Positions 44,948 through 57,376 of a DNA stretch of 64,000 bases are shown piece by piece. The notes beneath the pieces are model-generated. The model worked only from the letters and a program-made list of their open reading frames with translations, was not told the DNA's origin and made no database searches. Position 1 is the stretch's first letter, and every line of letters begins with the position of its first letter. Source of the stretch: Carya illinoinensis. Lineage: Eukaryota > Streptophyta > Magnoliopsida > Fagales > Juglandaceae. Both the position numbers and the translations under genes were made by a program. Location: positions 40,334,480 to 40,398,479 of the forward strand of contig NC_056756.1 of assembly GCF_018687715.1 (NCBI RefSeq), given 5' to 3'.

Positions 44948-45176
44948 GATCTGCTCTCCTATAAATAGGAGAGTTTAAGTATCAGAGAGTGCAATTGAGT
45001 GCAAAGCGTGGAAGAGAGAAAGCAGAGAAGTGTAGAGAGTGGGTGAGAGAGTTTTCTGTAAAAATCATTTTATAGTGAAATTACAGGAGCTGTGGACGTA
45101 GGCAATTGCCGAACCACGTTAAATTTCGTCCCTCCTTTATTTAGAATCGTCTCTGTGTCAGAACAGCTCCCAACAC
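44948..45176 (+). repeat. R/U5 part of a copia-type LTR interrupted by element B
   Basis: TATA box CTATAAATAGG at about 44959-44969, then a leader with GTGGACGTAGGCAATTGCCG and AACCACGTTAAAT at about 45096-45128, a motif common near the end of Ty1/copia LTRs. The end may be near CCCAACA at about 45176. No PBS is recognisable after it. With 35.6-35.9 kb it forms one split LTR. Confidence 0.55.
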
Positions 45177-45344
45177 ATCTTGGACAGAAGAAAATTTGAA
45201 GTAGTATATGGAGAATATGAAGATAAATGCTACTACCTTAAGGATTATTCATCAAGGGGTAAGTAACTCTATTTATCCCAGAATATTTGGTGTAAAGAAA
45301 GCAAATGATGCATGAGAAATTCTATGAATAGGACAAGTGGTAAG
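45177..45344. other. Short spacer of unknown origin
   Basis: No gene seen. It includes AAATTCTATGAATAG at 45317-45331, which recurs at 47407-47421 across the solo LTR. Confidence 0.4.
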
Positions 45345-47402
45345 AGAGGCGTCGGGATGATGACAACACGGGTCACACATCCTATCGCCAAGTGCCAAGT
45401 GTGTGAACATGCAACAAGTGTGCAATAAAATTCACGCAGCGGTAATAAAAGTCTTATAACTAAGTACCATAATTTTTGTTTAAATACAACTCGTTCAAAG
45501 CACACATAATAAAATATTACAAGTCTCAAATATTGTTTCAAACCAAATTACCAGCCATAAAAACTAGTAGAGATAATTTTTGACATAAACAACTCCAAAT
45601 CAAAATTATGGCGGAGCCACCTCCTCGAGTTCAGCCTCCTCCTTCTCCTCAATATTCGCATCAAAATCTACAGTACCAAAATGGTGCCGCAGGTAAGTAA
45701 TACTCCAAACGCCACAAGATAAAAATATATTATACTCAATAATATGCATGAAAGATGCCGAATGCCCATGTCTCAAAAATCTACATTTTTCCACATACGC
45801 CAAAAGTCTCATTTGGCTCAAATCCAAATTCAATTCAATATCCAATTATCCGAATGCACCATGACCTCCCCTAGGAGTCATCCGCACACCCTAGCTTCTT
45901 TCGTCACACCACGAGTAACGACCATGCTTGTGACTTCGTAACAAGCGATGCTCAGTTCCACGCCCAACGCTTACGTAGCCAAACATCCTCTAACCCTTGC
46001 CAACAAAGAGCCACGGAGTTGGTACTAGAGCGTTACCATCCCGCCTGCTCCCGTTGTGGCCCAGCGACAACTCAGGGGACGTCACTTAGTATATTACGCT
46101 CCCAAGTGACCAAAAGAGTTCCAACGAGATAATGTCTCATCTCGGCTTAGGGTCGTGATACACATGCACTCAAAAATCCATTTACACCGATAAGACTAGT
46201 TTTTCTCAATTTAATACATGCACATGAATGCACCATGCAATGCACACCTCAAGACACAATTTATCCAACAAATACAATATCAACAACAACCAAACAACTC
46301 CGTCTTCAAATCCATCCGACCCCCGACTCCTCGGACTCAGTCCGGAATAACCAACCAGTCAATGAATTTATTGTAAAAGTAATAATATATTTAAACCTAA
46401 AATAGAGTTTGGAAAATACTTAAGCGCTATAAAATAATTTTCAAAAGATTAAGAGGCTGCAAACTACGAAGAAAAAGTAACGTAACAGTGTAAAATACAA
46501 TGTGGCCGTGGGTTGTAAAATACCCACTTTTGAATGGGGACAAATCAAGACTTGGGATTGATAGGAAATGCCCTAGAGGTATTTATGAAACTAATGGAAG
46601 TGAGAGTTGGCCGTGGGTGGCGGTGGAAGCGAAAAACGGAAAAAATGAAGATGAGCTCGTGGGAGCTGCTCCGGCAACGGATTTGAATTGGAAATAAGTG
46701 GTTTAGGATGGTAAGAGGTTAGTGATGATGTGGTGAAGAGATGGTGACCGGAGGTGGAACGATGACGGCAAAATGGCCCAAAAACCGTATGGCTTGGAGG
46801 AGCTCATGGCGGCTAATAATAGCTCGAATAGAGGTGAAATTTGGTAGGGAGGTGTGCCGGCCAGAGGGGAAGATTTCTGGGTGGGTGGTGTTGTACACAT
46901 TGCCGGCGAACGATAGTTCTGCATGGTGGAAGAAAGCGGATGGAAATGGAAGAGAGAGAGAGAAAGAGAGAGTGTTGCGCACGAGAGGAAACCGAGAGAG
47001 AAAAAGAAAGAAAAAGAACAGAGGAAAAAGAAAAAGAAAAAGAAAGATGGAAAAAAGAAATGAGGTCCGATTCTCACATCTGGAGTTAAGAAACTGATCC
47101 AACGAAAACAATTTTAAAAGTTATAAAATGAATAAAATAATTTAAACACCACATCAAGTTAAAATATAGTAAATAATTAGTAAATACTAATAACAAAATT
47201 TTAAATCAAAAAAATAATTAAAAATAAATTACACAGCAATTTAAACTCAAAACGATAATTAATATTAAGAAAGCTCTATTAAATAATTTTCACAGCTAAA
47301 TAAATTCAATTAAAATATAATAATTTAAAATAAAGGAACCAATATTTTAATTAAATTAAAATACTCTTTTAGTGGAAATATACGTAAAAACGGGATGTCA
47401 CA
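45345..47402 (-). repeat. Old, 5'-truncated solo LTR related to element A
   Basis: Aligns with the element A LTR from GGATGATGACAACACGGGTCA through CTAGGAGTCATCCGCACACC and GACGTCACTTAGTATATTACGCT to the end CGGGATGTCACA. It is clearly more diverged than the 51621 copy and lacks the first ~50 bp with TGTGACGCCC. No interior or partner LTR is present. Orientation is given relative to element A. Confidence 0.8.
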
Positions 47403-47404
47403 TC

Positions 47405-47740
47405 CTAAATTCTATGAATAGTAGTGAAATGGCTTGTGAATAATAGTGAAAATATTTGAGTTAAAAATGTTTTATATGATTTTGGAAAAGAAAAGATAAA
47501 AAGTTGAATAAAAATCTTATAAAGTTAAAAATATTGTTATAATATGATTTTTTAATATTCTTTTTATTTTAGTATTTGAAAAGGTTAAATTTTTTGTGTT
47601 TTATTGAGAAATTTTGGAAAGTTGTAATGATTAGATAAAAAATAAAAGATTTAAAATTGAAAAATATTTGTATTTGAATAATATTTAAAAAAGAAATAAG
47701 ATGAGATGAGATAAAACTATCACATCTTCCAAACAAGCCA
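47405..47740. mobile_element. MITE family C copy adjoining the solo LTR
   Basis: Starts TAAATTCTATGAATAGTAG and ends AGATGAGATGAGATAAAAC...TCTTCCAAACAAG. Its AT-rich core (TTATAATATGATTTTTTAA) resembles the other TCATCTCATC copies in reverse orientation. Confidence 0.5.
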
Positions 47741-47779
47741 ATGTCTTACATAAGGATTTCATCAAAAAGGAAAAAGAGA

Positions 47780-50700
47780 AGGCAGCAGTCAAAAGAAAGA
47801 TTAATATGAAAAAAGTTGTAGCAACTTTATGGATAGGTAGAATAGAAGAAGATGAAAAAATGGAGAAAAGTCACAGCAAAAACTAGGTTACCTCCAGCAA
47901 CCAATGTTTTGTTTGCAAAAAAATCTAGTCATGAATCTAAAGAATGTCGCTTTAGATGCACTAAATGCAAAATTCCTAATAATTCTAAATGAGATTGTTG
48001 GTACAGTGATAAACAAGAAAAAAGTGATGTAAAATTTTGTGAAAAACAATCAAAAGGATCAACTATTTTACTCTTGCATGAATCTTGAACTAGAAACACA
48101 AAGCACGTGGTTTTTAGACAGTGGTTGCAGCAATGACATGATAATAAATTCAGAATTTTTTGTGGAGTTTGATCTCAACTTTTCCTCTCAAGTAAAGCTT
48201 GGGATGAAAAGTTAAAGAAGGTTAAATGTAAATGTATCATTTATGTCCACACTAATGGCAGTAGTAGAAAAATTATTCATGATGTTCTTTATGTGCCATG
48301 TTTATCCCAAAACATCGTCAGCGTTGGTCAACTACTCAAACAGGTTATTCTTTACTCTAACGATGGTGAATGCACAATATATGATAAGAAGAAAATTTTG
48401 ATTATGGCCAAGGTAGGCATGTCTCAAAATAATGTTTTCCCTCTTAGAATGTCATCAAATGAGAATTTGACATTAAAAAGTGAGAAAGTAGATGAATCTC
48501 CTTTTTTGCATCTAAGATATAGCCATTTGAATTATCAAGGCCTTCAATTGTTGAAGGCTTCAATATGGTGTTTGACCTTCCTTCAATACAGAAAAATGAA
48601 CATTTATTAACGATGCATTTATGGCAAAATGCATTGCCTTCAATTCCAAATACAACTAAAACTCCATCTTTAAATAACATGTTTTTTTTTTTTTTAATGA
48701 TTACATAAGGATGTTGTAGATCTATTTTCTTGATAAAAAAAAATAGAAGCTTTTCATTCCTTTTTCAATTTAAAGCTCTTGTAGAAATGTAAAGTGACTA
48801 TAAAATGAAGACACTAAGGGCCTGTTTAGGGTTGCGTTAGGAGATTTAAAAAGTATTTAAATTGCCTTAAAAACACTTTAGTAATAAACTTATGTTGTTT
48901 GAGTGACACTTATTAAAATATTTTTAAAGTTAAAAAAACTCAAAAGTACGCTTAAGGAAAAACATCAATTGTACTTTTACATAAGTACAACTTTACCCTT
49001 ATATTAAGCACAATTATATTTTTATTTCAATTCTCATCGTTGAATGACTTTTTTTCATTATACTTACTCGAAATTCTATTAGATTATTTTTTTTATTATA
49101 AAATTGGATTTCTATCAAGGATATGGTCATGATCTATAAAAAATCACATAATCTTTTTATGTCATTTCTACCTTAAAAAACACCTTCCAAAATTATTTCT
49201 AAACAAATGTAATATGTTTGAAACTATTTCAGGCATATGGTTTCCAAACAGTAAATAAATTTTTAATAATAGTTCTTATTATTTAAACTTTGCAATAATA
49301 AGCTTTGAGCTAAAAGCTAAATTAGTCATTACAATCCCAAACATGCAATAAGAACAAATCATGGTGGGGAGTTCATTTATAAGCCATTTGTGCAGTATTG
49401 CAAAGGAAATGTCATTTAAAGCCAGCTAATGATTTGAAGAACTCCTCAACAGAAGGGAGTTGTTGAGTAGAAAATTGAAGAAATGGCTAGGAGCATGCTT
49501 AAAGGGAAAGCAATTCTCAATAAACTTTGGGCAAAAGCTATTAACACAACAATTTACATCCTCAATCGCTCTCCAACAAACGTTGTTCGTAATAAGATTC
49601 CATTTGAAACCTAGTACAAGCAAAAGCCATTAGTATACAAGCTGAAAATGTCTGGATGCATTGCATATGCTCACATCCCCTCTTAAGAAAGACAGAATTT
49701 TGATGAAAATGAAAAAAAATTATTTTATTGGCTATAGTGATGAATCTAAAGGTTATCGCCTTTTGAATCCTAATACAAACAAGCTGGTAGTTTAAAGAGA
49801 TGTTGTTTTTGATGAAATGACAACTTCGAACTTAGAAGATGATCTCCTACACACTAGAAATTTCTAGCTTCCTAAGCTAGAAAGGATTAAGGAAAATACA
49901 AGTTTACTACAAATTCTGACTTTTGTTCAAACACCAATACATGTCACAACATGATCAAGATCTCCAAGCACATCCTCAGTAAATCCAGATTCTTATTATC
50001 TAGATAGTCCTTCAAGAAAGGTATGTCCATTGTTAGATGTGTACCAATCTTGTGAATTTTCATTTTTTTGCTTGTGAGCTACAAACTATTGAAGATGCTG
50101 TAAAATAAAATGTATGGACAGAGGCCATGAATGAGAAAATAGCTAGCATTGAAGGAAATCACACTTGAGAGGTGGTGAATTTGCCTAATGGAAGAGATGT
50201 GATTGATTTGAAGTATAATTATAAAACCAAGTTCAATAAAGATGGCTCAATTCAAAAGCACAAGGTACCTTTGCCTGCAAAAGGATATGCACAACAGCCC
50301 AGAGTGGATTTTCATGAAACATTTGCACCTGTAGTTCACATGGAAACAATTAGAATTGTTTTGACCTTAGCTGCACAATTAGAGTTGTAAGTGTTTCAAA
50401 TTGATGTTAAGTCAACAGTTTTAAATGGTGAATTAGAAGAAGTAGTATATGTAGAACATTCAAAGGGCTATGTGAAGAAAGGTGAAGAAAACAAAGTATA
50501 CTGACTTCAAAATGTGTTATATGGTCTAAAACAAGCTCCAAGAAAATGAAACAGCAAGATAAATAGCTATTTTTGCCAAAAAGGATTTTAAAAAAATAAA
50601 AGTGAGCTATTAGTATATATTAAACATGAAGCTTTTGGAGATTTATTGATTGTTTGCTTATATATTGATGATTTGATCTATATGGTCACAAGAATGAAGA

Positions 50701-51606
50701 TGGTGGAAGATGGTTAAAGATTCTAAAATAGCTATAATAAAATAATATGAAATGACTGATTAGGAGCTGATGAGATACTTTCTTGGTATTCAAGTAAGAT
50801 AAACAAAAGGTGAAGCTTTTATTTATCAAGAAAAGTATATTGAAGACTTGTTGAAAAGATTTCACATGACTGATTGTAAGCCAATATTTACATCTATGTC
50901 ACCTAATGAAAAATTGCAGCAAAATAATGGAGCAGAGAAGGCAAATGTGAATGCATACATAAGCCTTGGTGATTCCTTGATTTATATCACAAATACAAAA
51001 TCACATATTATTAATTTTGTTAGTCTTATATCAAGCTTTATGAATTAGCCTAGTGAGTTTCATTATGCTGCAGCAACAATTCTTCTGTAATTGCAAGGCA
51101 CATAGAAACTTGGCATTATGTACAAGAAAGAAATGGACAGTAAACACATTAGTTTTACTGATAGTGATTGGGCTAGATCGCTTGAGAATAGAAAAAGGCA
51201 AATCAAGCTACATTTTTTGTTTGGGTTCAAAAGTTATAGTTTGGAGTTTAAAGCAAAAGACAGTTGCCTTGTCTTCAGCAAAAGCAAAATATATTACAGC
51301 AACAAATGCTGCATGTGAAGTTGTATGGTTAAGAATAATACTTTTAGAATTGAAGAAGAAAGTTAAAGAGCCTACAATCATTTGTTGTGACAACATGTCA
51401 GCAATTGCAATAACTAAAAATCTCATTTTTCACGAACAAAGCACATTGAGCCCAAGCATCACATTATTAAAGATTTGGTTAATTAAAGAGAAATTTAGTT
51501 GAAATTTGTCACTAATGATCAACTAGCTGATATTCTCACCAAAGCAACCACAGTTGACAAGTTTGTGCAATTTAAAAAACATTTAAAAATTACAAATTAA
51601 GAAGGG
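47780..51606 (+). pseudogene. Ty1/copia retrotransposon relic (copia-1)
   Basis: Decayed gag-pol in order: a Cys/His-rich gag end (about 47900-48000), protease (WFLDSGCSNDM near 48110-48140), GAG-pre-integrase (VLYVPCLSQNIVSVGQLL at 48281-48335, then HLRYSHLN), integrase (GGEF, then MARSMLKGKAILNKLWAKA near 49482-49540), reverse transcriptase (YAQQPRVDFHETFAPVVHMETIR at 50287-50355; YIDD at about 50662) and RNase H (SFTDSDWA; WLRIILLELK; CDNMSAI). It ends with ADILTKA near 51530. Domain order IN before RT makes it Ty1/copia. Stops and frameshifts are frequent, and a MITE-like block splits integrase at 48819-49350. A purine-rich AAGAAGGG at 51599-51606 may be its polypurine tract. Confidence 0.85.
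48819..49350. mobile_element. hAT-type MITE inside copia-1 integrase
   Basis: Begins AGGGCCTGTTTAGGGTTG and ends ACAATCCCAAACATGCAATA, so the termini are inverted (GGGCCTGTTTAGGGTTG against GCATGTTTGGGATTG). AT-rich and non-coding. It breaks the integrase region of copia-1. The exact target duplication is unclear. Confidence 0.55.
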
Positions 51607-51620
51607 TGTGAGATCATCTG

Positions 51621-53797
51621 TGTGACGCCCCCAAAATCCCCACGCCCGAACACGGGGAAATTGAGACGTCCGGATGGTGACAACCCGGGTCACCATCCCA
51701 TCGTCGGGTGCCGAGTGTGTGCAAGGCAACAGATGTGTACAGAGAAACACGCAGCGGATAAATAAAGCCATAACTAAGTACCAGAATTTTTTCTTAACGT
51801 AATACAAGCTGTTTAAAACGTACATAGATAAATATTACAAAACACGAATACAGTTTTAAACAAAAAGATAAAGATAGCATCAGCAACCCGGCGGAGCCGC
51901 ATCCTCGGGCTCAGCCTCCTCCTCTTCGTCCTCTAACTCTGCACCAAAAGCTACGGAACCACGAATGGTACCGCAGGTAAGTAAAACCCAAACACTACCA
52001 GATAAAAACACATAAAACTCATACAAAATGCATGAAACATGCCCAATGCACAAAGCCCACAAAAACCCAAGTTTTCCACACACGCCAAAAAACCCATTTG
52101 GCCCAAAAGCATATCCTTTCCAAAAAAACACGCCAAAAGTCACATTTGGCCGCCAAAAGTCCATTTGGCCCAATATCTCGCCGGAAGTCCATCCGGCCCA
52201 ATATCTCGCCAGAAGTCCATCTGGCCCACGCCAAAAGTCCCATTTGGCCTCATAAACCGTTATCCAATTTTAACCGTATGCACCATGACCTCCCCTAGGG
52301 GTCACCCGCACACCCTGGCTCCGGTGTCACACCGTAGAGTACCACCACGCATGTGACACCTAACGAGCGATGCCCAGTTCCGCGCCTCCCGCGCGTGCGT
52401 AGCCAAGCATCCTCTAGCCCTCGCCAGCGAAGGGCCACGGAGTCGGTGAGTAGGGCGATGCCCGGTTCCGCGCCCGGCGCATTCGTAGCCAAGCATCCCC
52501 TAGCCCCGCTCCCGTCATCTCTCTCGACAACTCAGGGGACATCACTCAGTTTATTCCGCTCCCGAGTGACCAGAGGAGCTCCACCGAGATAATAACCCAT
52601 CTCGGCTTGGGCTCGTGATACACACGCACCCGTAAAACCACTCACGCCAATACACAGGCTTTTCACACATGAACAAAAACACAAATGCATGCACCATGAA
52701 ATGCCAAATCAATGCATAATAAAATAACCAACCAACATAAATCAGTTAAACAGACAACTCCGTCCTCCATCCATCCGACCCCCGAAACTCCTCGGACTCA
52801 GTCCGGAATCAACAACCAACAACAGTAAATAAATTGAATGAGCGATATATATTTAAATCTGAAAATAGGGTTTGGAAAATACTTACAGCGCTATACGGCA
52901 ATTTTAGAAAACAAGCGGCGTTGCAAGCGGCAGAAAAACAGCAACGTCACAGTGAAAATTCACTGTGGCCGTGGATCTGAAAAACCCACTTTTGAACGGG
53001 GACAAACTAGGACACGAGATTGATGGGGGATGGTCAAGGGATGGTTGTGAAGCTAATGGAAGTGACGGACGGCCGTGGGTGGCGGCGGAATGGCCGGAAA
53101 TGGCCAAAAAGAGCAGATCGGAAAACAAGCTCGTGGGAGCTGCTCCGGTGGTCGTTGGAGGCCGGAAATGGGTGGGTTAGGACGGCAAGGGACCGGTGAT
53201 GAAGTGGTGAAGAAATGGTGGCCGGAGGTGGAGCGACGGCGGCGGATCGGAGTGAAATCCGTGGAGGCTTGTTGGGCTTTTTCCGACCAAATGGAAGGCC
53301 GGTTGGGGGTGGTTTTCGGTGGGGAGGCGCACCGGAGGGAGGAGAAGAAAATGGGACCGGTGGGGGTCCGGTTGGTGGCCGGACGGCGCTGGGCTGGAGG
53401 AGAGAGAGAGAGACGACGCGGGGGAGAGGGAGGAGAGAGAGAGAGAGCACGGGGGGGGGGGGGTTCGGTCGAGCGGGAGAGGAGAGAAAGAAAAAGAAAA
53501 AAAGAAAAAAGAAGGAAAAAAGGAAAATAAGGGAAAAGAAAAAGGAAAAAGAGAAAAAGGGAAAAAGATGTGAAAAGAGATGAGGTCCAATCCTCACTCC
53601 AGGAAAACGAAACAAACCGCCAAAAAGATTAAAACCACAAAACAACTTAAAGAAATAAAACACAACCTCAAATAAAATAAATTAAATTAAAACCCAATTT
53701 TTTTTAAAACGCAAATAAATTAAAATAAATAGCTAATATATAATTAAAATAAAAACAAATATTTCAGCGAAAATACACTCAAAAACGGGTCATCACA
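51621..53797 (-). repeat. Solo LTR of the element A family (2177 bp)
   Basis: Complete TGTGACGCCCCC...GGTCATCACA ends and a perfect target duplication ATCTG at 51616-51620 and 53798-53802, with no interior: a clean solo LTR from LTR-LTR recombination. It is similar to element A LTRs throughout but with clear divergence in the purine-rich part. It has a 13-G run at 53451-53463 and a GA/AAAG-rich stretch at about 53400-53580. It sits 14 bp past the likely polypurine tract of copia-1, probably inside that element's 3' LTR. Confidence 0.92.
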
Positions 53798-53802
53798 ATC
53801 TG

Positions 53803-55189
53803 AAGATTCAATTTTTGACATTTCGTGACCTTAAGTCTTCCAATTCTTTGTTCCCACACACTAGCACTCCATTTCTTTTGAACCTTTTTTTTTTTTTTTT
53901 GTCTTTTTTTGGTTTGGATTTGAAGTTTGATTCCGTTACCTGAGTTAGCTTTGTTTGGATTGCTGGAAAATGTCAAAAAAAGAGATACAACTATTGCATC
54001 TTGGAGAGGATGAGTGAATAGAGGAGCTAAATGCATAAGAAATGAGACCCAAGCCCCACTTTAAGTGATTCCAATTTAAAGTTTCTTTTCATTTTTGTCT
54101 CTTTACTTATGTTGATACCTATTTGGAATGTAAGGAATATTTCATTCCTAATCGGATTATGAAAATTTTTCTTTGAGATCCAAATAGCCCCCAAAGTTTT
54201 TCTACCAGTTCTAATTTTAATTATTATTTTTCTTGGTGTCTAAAAGGATTAACGTTTGTATGATTTCTTATGTTAACATTTATTGCTAAAATCAACTAAG
54301 TATGGTTTTAAGACTGTTATTTTAAAATATAATTATATATATAATCATTTATATATATAATTTATTATCCCAAAATGATACACCAAAATATTTTGTTTCG
54401 ATGGCTTAACTGAAATGGTCACTAGAATGAAATTCAAAATTTTGCTATAAATTGTTTGCACCCAAGAGAATTTAAACCTTAGATATGAAGGAAGCATACA
54501 ATCAAGACTAACGCATTTACTACTTGAGCCAACTCCTAAGAGTTTTCCCATATGTGCTCTTACCACACCATGCATTGATCTCTTTCTATTAACAATGCTT
54601 TGATTTATCTTTTAGCTAGATATTTCTTTCCATCACAAAGAATTCCTTCATTTACTGTGTTGTATATGACACATGATTACATGAGGCACTTATGGATGTG
54701 TCAAGAGAATGAAACATTTTCTATTTATGCTTATTTGAAATACATCTACTATGAACGTTTATTTTTACCAAGTTAGTAATGAGCTTTCACCTTGGGTAGA
54801 CTCGTTTAGTGCATTTCATCGTTCTATAAGTTTAGATCTGTTGATGTGATTATTACTTGGTTTTAAGTTTTACTCACATTGACAAGACATTAGGAATCAT
54901 TAACAAATGGTTTTTTTAAAAGTAATCATTCATAAATCTTAATATGTGTTAATTTTATTAACACCATTAGTATATAGAGCAAATTATTCTCGCTATGTAA
55001 GCATTTCCAATTCTGTAAAGAATTGTAGAGGACATTAAACATCAAGATTCTCACAACACCTTATATGTGAAAAGGACAACCATGAAAACATAATATTATT
55101 TCTTGATTTTCTCTACATTCTTTCCATAGGTTCATATGTTATTCCCACAATTGTGGTTTCTTTGTACAGACCCTTTATATATTTTCTGT
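53803..55189. other. Gene-free spacer (may begin with copia-1 LTR remnant)
   Basis: No gene recognised. It has a poly-T run at 53887-53900 and otherwise unremarkable AT-rich sequence. The start could continue the 3' LTR of copia-1, but no second LTR copy is present for comparison. Confidence 0.4.
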
Positions 55190-55445
55190 TATTAGTGCAC
55201 TAATCAATGCTGCCAAGAATGAAGACATATAAGCCACACCAAATATTGACAACAAAGTCAAATGAGCAAGCTGTAAAGATACAGTACAATAGCTAGGCTG
55301 TAATGAAGTCTCAACATCCTCCAGGCCAACATCTATCTATTTTCCTAATATAGGTTGGTCAACTTTCTTAGTCTTCTGTATATATTACATCAACTATACA
55401 CTTGAATATGTGTAGAAAATAATTCACTATAATTTAGCCTTTTAA
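55190..55445 (+). repeat. 5' LTR of copia-2
   Basis: TATTAGTGCACTAATCAATG...AATTCACTATAATTTAGCC matches the 3' LTR at 60446 onwards (GTGCACCAATCAATG, CTATTTTCCTA, GGTCAACTTTCT, CTTGAATATGTGTGGAAAA). It lacks the ~70-bp tail present in the 3' copy. Confidence 0.8.
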
Positions 55446-55456
55446 GGTATTAGAGC
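55446..55456 (+). promoter_or_regulatory. Degenerate primer-binding site of copia-2
   Basis: GGTATTAGAGC, one change from the GGTATCAGAGC core of the initiator Met-tRNA type, directly after the 5' LTR. Confidence 0.65.
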
Positions 55457-57100
55457 ATACCGTGACCAATGTCTACCTTTTTTTTTCCATGGCCTCCATT
55501 TGTTTAACATTTATCAATCCCTATGTATTCCACCCAACCTTTTCTCCCACTATTTCCCTCAACATATTAGCCACCTTATTACTATCAACTCACACAGCTG
55601 AATTATTTATTATGACTTGCACAACTAGTTCATTAACTTAAGGGATATGACTTGTTTAGATTTGTGGATGGCTCACAAAGCCCTCCACCTCTAATGATTT
55701 CCACCCCTGACTCTGATGCACCAGTGCTATCACTCAATCCAGTACATCTCTATTGGAAGTAGCAAGACCAGCTCTTGATCTCAGCCATAACATCTTCTCT
55801 TTTTGATGATGTGTTTTCTCATATGATTGGTTTTGACACTTCACGTGTTGTTTGGCAAGCCCTTGAAGACATATTCTCTTTGTAGTCTCAAGCCCGCATC
55901 ACACATTTAGTTTTAACCCTACTTTGTGTAAGGAGACAATAGCTCCATCCTAAATTTCTCAAGAAGATGAAGCCTTTAGTGACACACTAGCTACTATTGG
56001 CCAACCACTATCCGATAGTGAATTCTTCAGCTGGATTCTTGTTGATCTTGGGTCTAATTACGACCCCTTTATTACATATTTCACCAAACGATTTGAACTA
56101 ATGACTCCGTAGGAGGTCTATGGTTCGTTTAGAATAATAACATATCTCTATGGAGCTTGCTAACTCCACTCAAATACAGTTTCGTGAACAAACTGAGGTC
56201 GTAGTCATAATTATTCCTCTTCAACGAAGTCCAATAGCTGCTAGACATGAAGTGGATCTCAAACTTCTTGATAATGAGGGACGAGTCGAGGTTGAAACCA
56301 GTCTTCTGCCTTCAACAGCTCATGGCTTGTTTATCAAGTTTGTAACAACCGGGTCATATTGTATTAAAGTGTTACCATTGATTTGATTTTGCCTACCAAG
56401 TAGACTCATATGGCAATCTTCCATCCAATATTACCACTTCTACAAATCAACTTAATTTAAATTGGTATCCTAACACTATTATGACACATCATCTTATTTC
56501 GAATATTAACAACTTAACGCTACAATCTTATGAGTATACTGATACATATCAAATACATGTCGGCAATGTGATAGGTTGGCCAATTCATCATATTGGTGCT
56601 TCACAATTTCTTTCATCATCCAAATCTTAACTCTTAAAAAATCTTCTGCAGGTTCCTTCAATCGATAAAAACTTGCTTTCTGTTAGCAAATTCACCCAAA
56701 ATAATAATGTATTTTTTGACCATCATTTTTTTGTGTGAAGGACCTTAATATGGGGACAAATCCTTCTATGTGAGCCAACTAAGGATGAACTCTACCATCT
56801 ATCCCCACAATCATCCAATCAATTTGTTAAATCTGCCTGTATTGGTAAACAAGCCTTTATGCCTATTTCTCCGACTCATTAAAAGTTGTTTTCCAATAAA
56901 CTTCCTCTTAGTCATAACAAAAATTTATCTATTTGTAATTCTTGTTAACATGTTAAAAGTCATAGTCTTCCTTTTCATTTATCTCCAACACATTTCCAAC
57001 ATCCTCGTGATCTTATCTATTCTAATGTGTGGAGCTTTGTGCCTGTTTCCTTTGTAGATGGACACTGCTATTATGTTATTTTCCTTGATGATTATAGTAA

Positions 57101-57270
57101 GAGTTTTGCTACATACAAGCACAGTTGCGCACCAATCTGCGTACCAACACTGATTTATTCATACTTAAAATTTAAATTAACACTGTTTTCAATAAAATCT
57201 ACTTTTTGACCAATCACATCACATTAGTGCACAGATTAGTGCACAATTGTGCTTGCAACTATATTTTTCC
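57101..57270. mobile_element. Mutator-like MITE (170 bp) inside copia-2 integrase
   Basis: Flanked by 9-bp repeats TTATAGTAA (57092-57100) and TTATAGCAA (57271-57279). Its left end GAGTTTTGCTACATACAAGC faces a right end whose reverse complement is GGAAAAATATAGTTGCAAGC. Subterminal GCGCACCAATCTG pairs with CAGATTAGTGCAC. The integrase residue order resumes after it. Same length and termini as 18054-18223. Confidence 0.8.
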
Positions 57271-57376
57271 TTATAGCAAATATACTTGGTTGTATTCCCT
57301 AGTATGAAAATCTGATGTGGAATTCACATACTATAATTTTCAAAGCTTTGATAAACGTCAATTTGGCCGTGAAATC

